From Phanerodontia chrysosporium (lineage: Eukaryota; Basidiomycota; Agaricomycetes; Polyporales; Phanerochaetaceae), in NCBI GenBank assembly GCA_001910725.1, contig MJGA01000001.1:1612001-1676000 (forward strand): a stretch of 64,000 nt of DNA, read 5' to 3'. A model generated the notes under the pieces. The model was not told where the DNA came from and made no database searches. It was given only the letters and a program-made list of their open reading frames with translations. Both the position numbers and the translations under genes were made by a program. Below are positions 59,941 to 64,000 of this stretch, piece after piece. Every line of letters starts with the position of its first letter. Position 1 is the first letter of the stretch.

Positions 59941-60926
59941 GGTGGGTATATGCTAGCGGTGGTATTCAAGCCGAGGCTGGGGGAGATGTGGGATGCAGAC
60001 GGGCTGGTGATGGTGGGCCTCCCGGGCAGCGAGGCGGCCTAATATATCGTCATTGCGCGATCCGGACTCCATCGCGCGGGCAGACGGCACGCACGCTGTA
60101 GCCCCCGCACGCAACAACAATACCTGCGACTCCATCCGCCGTCCCGAACGCAGCCCGGACGCTAGACGCAGCAAGGCCGTCGCGGGACCGGACGTCGACG
60201 GGCGCCGGACTTCGCCTCGCGAGAAAAATAGCACGGCCATGTCGCCATTACTGGTCGTGTCCCGCGCGGTGCGGCGCGCACTTGCCTATCTCTGGCCGGC
60301 CCACATCGACGCGAACAGCGGCAGGCTGACGTCACTCGTCCAAGGCGCTTCGAGTTTGCCCGCGGGAACACACGGAACACGCAATGCGCCACCAGTCGCG
60401 ACTTTCCCCGGGCCGCACCGTGTCGTCTGTGCGAATCTCTTTCCGCTATTCGAGACGCACAGCGACCACCTCGAAGGTGCGAGAGCCCACTCGAAGCGTC
60501 AGGTCTGCAGTGTGTGGCCCTTGCAAGCCGGTCTTCCGTCCGAGCTAGGTGGAATTCGAACTACCAGCTTGTGTTAGTGTGATATCGGAGGCATGCCAAT
60601 CGTCGTACCTGCAAACCTCTTTGCGAGTGAGGACAAGCGAACACGACACTTGCCCCCTCGGAGCGCCGAGAGCTTCGTGGCGCTCTCCGTCGTCTGATCC
60701 GCTGCAGCCAAGGGTTCCGCAACGCTCGAATGCAAATAAACATGGCGTAGAGTATGTACAGTGCTGCAGTGCCAAGGAACGCCTTGCGCAAGGACACCCA
60801 GAAAGATGACGAGATGTGTACAAGAGATGAGTTACTCGAGAAGATCGTGAAAAGATGAAGGAAGATGACGAGGAAAATGAATGCAAAATATCGGCTGTGA
60901 GGTGTAAGGTAACCACGTCTTCAGCG
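59941..60926. other. Intergenic region
   Basis: Nearly 1 kb separates RCF2 (promoter side) from the 3' end of the next gene. Several ORFs are open, including a minus-strand one at 60561-60797 with a hydrophobic stretch, but none looks conserved. I see no RNA gene. Confidence 0.4.
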
Positions 60927-63900
60927 TCACCGCGTCCGCTGCGCCTGCCGCTGGCTGCGCTCCGCATCCTCAAGCACGCTCTTCGGACCCTTGCGCGCCA
61001 TCGCCCACAGGAAGACCATCACGACGATCGCGAACTGGAGCCAGAGCCACACCTCGAGCACGAACCCGACGAACCCGCCCTTGCGCACCAGCTGCGCGCC
61101 CGCCTCCGCCTCTGCCTGGCTCGGCGCGTGCGCGGGTGCGTCCTGCGGGCGCCGCAGCACGCCCTCCTCGCGGTCGGCGTCCTCGCCCGCAAAGTTGAGC
61201 TGCATCTCCTGGAAGCGCGCGTAGTCCGCGTCGTGCGCGGAGAATGAGATCGAGCGCGAGACGCGGTGCACGGCCTCCTCGAAGGACTCGTCCATCTTCT
61301 CCTTCGCCGTGCTCGCCGTGCGCCGCCGCCGCTCGCCGCCCACCGCCGCGTTCGCTACCTTGCGCAGGTGCTGCACCGAGCGCCGCTGCCGCACGCTCCG
61401 CGCGGACGGCTCGTGCACAGAGGGGAACGGCACGCTCGCCAGCGTCGGCGACGCGACGGGCGAGAGCGCGGGGACGCCGTACTCGGTGTACCGCCGCTCG
61501 ACCCACCGGCTCGTCCGCGCCCTGACGGTCTGCGACAGGCGTGCGTTCCGGGTGCTCGCCTTCTCCAGCTTCTCCTCGTCCAGCCCGCTCAAGCCAGGCA
61601 CAGACTTGCTTGACGGCATGCGCGCGGTGTGTCGCGCTCTCGCACCCTTGTATGTGGTGGCCTTGAGCTTGTTGGGAGACGGCGTCGGCGGCTGCACCAC
61701 AACCTGCGGATGGTGCCCATCGTGGAATGAGAAATGTGATCGAGTAGGCGTCCCGGCTACGGTGCCGCTCGGCGTCGCTGAGCCCGACGCCGACGCCCCG
61801 CTCACGCTGCGCGCGATGACAGTGCTGGCACCACTGCTCGCTCTGCGATGATCGTCATCGCTGTCGAGGTTGATCGTCGGGTTCTCGGACTCTGTCCCAT
61901 ACAGCGCCTCGTCCTCACTGCCGTCCAGAACCCAGCCGCCAGGAAGGCTGCCGGTGCTCTCCACGCTGACGTCGCCGCTCATGTCACAGAGACTCGTCGC
62001 TCTCAGGTGATGGTTCCCTGCACGCTCGCCCCAGTCATCACCGAATTCACTGCCAAGCTCAGAGCCGAGCGTATGCAATGCCCCGCCGACGTTGAGCATC
62101 GAAGGGGACGGCGAGGGAGATGGCGGTCGCGAGCGCATTTGCGAGGGCGATGGCGAAGGCGAGCGCGAGTCCGTGTTAGGAAATCGAAAATGCGAGGGAT
62201 GGGCGAAGCATAGTCAGAGTCGCCAGATCGTGACGAGGTTGAGTCGAAGGAACGTGAGAGGTCATTGTCTGTAGCAGAATTTGACCAGCCGGAGATGTCC
62301 CCTACGTTGGCAGTTGCAGCTGCGCGGATGGCGATGGGCGACAAGGGGCGGAAAGAGGGAGAGACGTTTGCAGAGTCAGGGATCCTAGAAGAACTTGCAG
62401 CTGGGTCGTCGAAGAGCCCAACTACTGTCTTCCTAGTTTTCTGCACTCCGCTTTTCTTGTCCTTGCCCACGTCGTAAGCGCCATTATCGTCGTCACCTCG
62501 TATGAGCATACTCCGAGTTGTACTCTGTCTCATGACGCCGCCGGCAAAGTCGTCCTTCGGATCCACCTCCATAGACAGACGGCTGAAGTCGCCATCCAGG
62601 GTGCGTCGCAGGCTGCTAAATCGGATTGTCTGGCCTGAGGGAACACGAATACCCCGCATGGGACTGTCGAAGGCGCCTACGTCGTCTTCGCCGTCCTGAG
62701 ACATGTCGAAAGAACCCTCCCCGTCGTCATCGGCAACGACGAACAGTTCCACATCGTCGCCATCGTCGCCTAGGCAGTCGTACGCGCGCCTGATGTCTTC
62801 AACATCATGCTGCGCGGCCTGTAAGCGTTCTGCGGTAGCTTGCTGTTCGGCAGAAATTTGGGCGTTGGTTTCCTCCAGCTCGCGAATCTTGGAGAGCAGC
62901 TGAGCGATGATGCATAGTCAAGAGCCTGAGACTGTGTGACCTGGGCTGTCAACGGCGAGGTCGACGTCGAGTTCGAGGTCGATATCGTCGAGTTGCTGAT
63001 GCTACCCGAGGAAGATGCGAGAGGGAAATGTGAGATGGAGACCTCAGCAGCAGCGAGAGCAGCTTCAGACTCCTCCGGAATCGTGGCAGGGAATGTCGTC
63101 TTGATCTTGGGCAGCTCCGGCGCAGGAGCGAAGTCCGTGACAGGTTTCTCAGCTTCGACTGCGTCCCCGCTCTCGTCCGCGCCCTTTCCCCTGAGTGCCC
63201 GCACCCTCTCTTCGCGCTCGCGTCGCTTCTGCTCTTCCTCCTTGCTGTCCGCACCAGTCACCTTCTTCATGACCCGCTCTTCGAGCTCGGCGCCGCGCTC
63301 TCGCGTCTTCTCCAGCTCCTCCTTCAGCAGACCAATCTCCTTCTCCAGTTTCTTGAGCTTGCGCTTTCCGCGTGCGTCCGCGGCTGCGCTTTCCTCTTCG
63401 AGCTTTTCCAGCTTGTGCAGCAGCTCGGCATTCTGATCGGCGAGGTAGTTCAGGTCAGAAGGGGTGACTGAGATGCGCCGCGCGTGACCTCTTCGTGATC
63501 GTTCGGAGAGGACTGATGGGGACGGCGAGGACGGGCCGAGTGAAGGGGACAGCGTCGCAGAAGGGGACGACGGGCGAGAGATGCTGTAGTAGTGGGGCGT
63601 GGCTGGCGGCAAAGGCGATAGTCCCCGCGTAGGGGACGGAAGGGGAGATATCGACTGGCCGAGTTGAGTTGGTATGCGCGCGAGCAGAGCATCATGCTTG
63701 CTCTTCAACGAGAGATTCGCCTCATAGAGGTTCTTGCAGAGAGCAGATGTCAGGCCGAGCTCTGTGTGAGGGGAAACAGAGGAGATAGGGAGCGGCATCC
63801 GTCATTCCTTAGTCGAGCCTGCAAAGCGACAGACGCACCTGTTTCCCTCTCGTGGATCATGCTTCCGGCAGCAAGCAGCATGCCAGAGAGTTCTTCACGA

Positions 63901-64000
63901 GACTTCTCGTTCATCCAGTCCTCGGGTGGAGGCTGCAGTGTGCCTCCAGACGCGTCCATCCCGCCGGTCAAAGCAGCGTCAGGGTCACCATTTGCGTCAT
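60927..64000 (-). CDS. Coiled-coil, tail-anchored membrane protein (partial at right edge, one apparent frame break)
   Basis: The frame is still open at base 64000, so the start may lie outside. Exon boundaries at 63839/63761 and 62941/62899 (a 41-nt intron) join in phase. The protein begins with an acidic region, then ELGLTSALCKNLYEANLSLKSKHDALL, a Ser/Pro-rich linker, a long charged coiled coil (SDLNYLADQNAELLHKLEKLEEE onward), a second short coil, acidic and Ser-rich disordered stretches, and one C-terminal membrane helix (FVLEVWLWLQFAIVVMVFLWAM) with a short basic tail. This is the layout of a tail-anchored organelle tether or motor adaptor; the N-terminal helix vaguely recalls dynein-adaptor CC1 boxes, which is speculation. 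Near 62181-62183 the frame breaks and one more A (T on the coding strand) would restore it. I do not recognise the family. Confidence 0.65.

Noticed and set aside
60545..60565. B-box-like TTCGAA as evidence of a tRNA
   Set aside because: No A box at proper spacing and no cloverleaf pairing on either strand.
1..64000. CRISPR arrays, operons or bacterial-style signals
   Set aside because: The window is a eukaryotic nuclear sequence with spliceosomal introns; no spaced direct repeats were seen.

Overview
The window is a gene-dense stretch of a filamentous basidiomycete genome, most likely an Agaricomycete such as a polypore. Protein-coding genes are broken by many short GT-AG introns (mostly 45-60 nt), intergenic gaps are small, and the protein families are fungal housekeeping families. 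A Plavaka-type DNA transposase, a class known mainly from mushroom-forming fungi, supports this placement. I saw no rRNA gene, no intact tRNA gene and no CRISPR array.

Layout. From 1 to about 48.5 kb the genes are ordinary eukaryotic cell-biology genes on both strands. In order they are: a KDM5/Lid2-type PHD-finger chromatin protein (5' end missing), a CorA/Alr1 Mg2+ transporter, GPI inositol-deacylase (Bst1/PGAP1), eIF3m, a STIMATE-family membrane protein, protein phosphatase inhibitor 2, NAD-dependent methylene-THF dehydrogenase (Mtd1), the sphingolipid regulator Orm1, a virilizer-like protein, the ERMES subunit Mdm34, a septation-associated coiled-coil protein, Sec18/NSF, a UPF0652 protein with a B-box-like zinc site, two tandem secreted sedolisin proteases, the spliceosomal factor Tls1/C9orf78, the RNA polymerase II assembly factor Rtp1/TANGO6, the TRAPP subunit Tca17/TRAPPC2L, and the prolyl dihydroxylase Tpa1/Ofd1. 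After the island come the mitochondrial HIG1 protein Rcf2 and a large coiled-coil, tail-anchored protein that runs off the right edge.

Between Tpa1 and Rcf2 (about 49.2-58.95 kb) lies an accessory island of different character. It holds an intact-looking Plavaka-type transposase, a 602-residue DUF6698-like nuclear protein on the same strand, a doubtful small plus-strand ORF, and a tRNA-derived SINE-like relic. Both edges carry clusters of TCTAGA and of an inverted TCTGGAGGCG motif. I read the island as one roughly 9.7 kb transposon with the DUF6698-like gene as passenger; this is inference.

A second pattern runs through the host genes. Nine reading-frame breaks in otherwise well-conserved proteins (STIMATE, Mtd1, virilizer, septation protein, sedolisin 2 twice, Rtp1 twice, and the tail-anchored protein) would each be repaired by one extra base, mostly in a short homopolymer. 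Same-direction errors in several probably essential genes point to assembly errors, not to pseudogenes. Exon boundaries quoted here were worked out by hand from splice consensus and reading phase.
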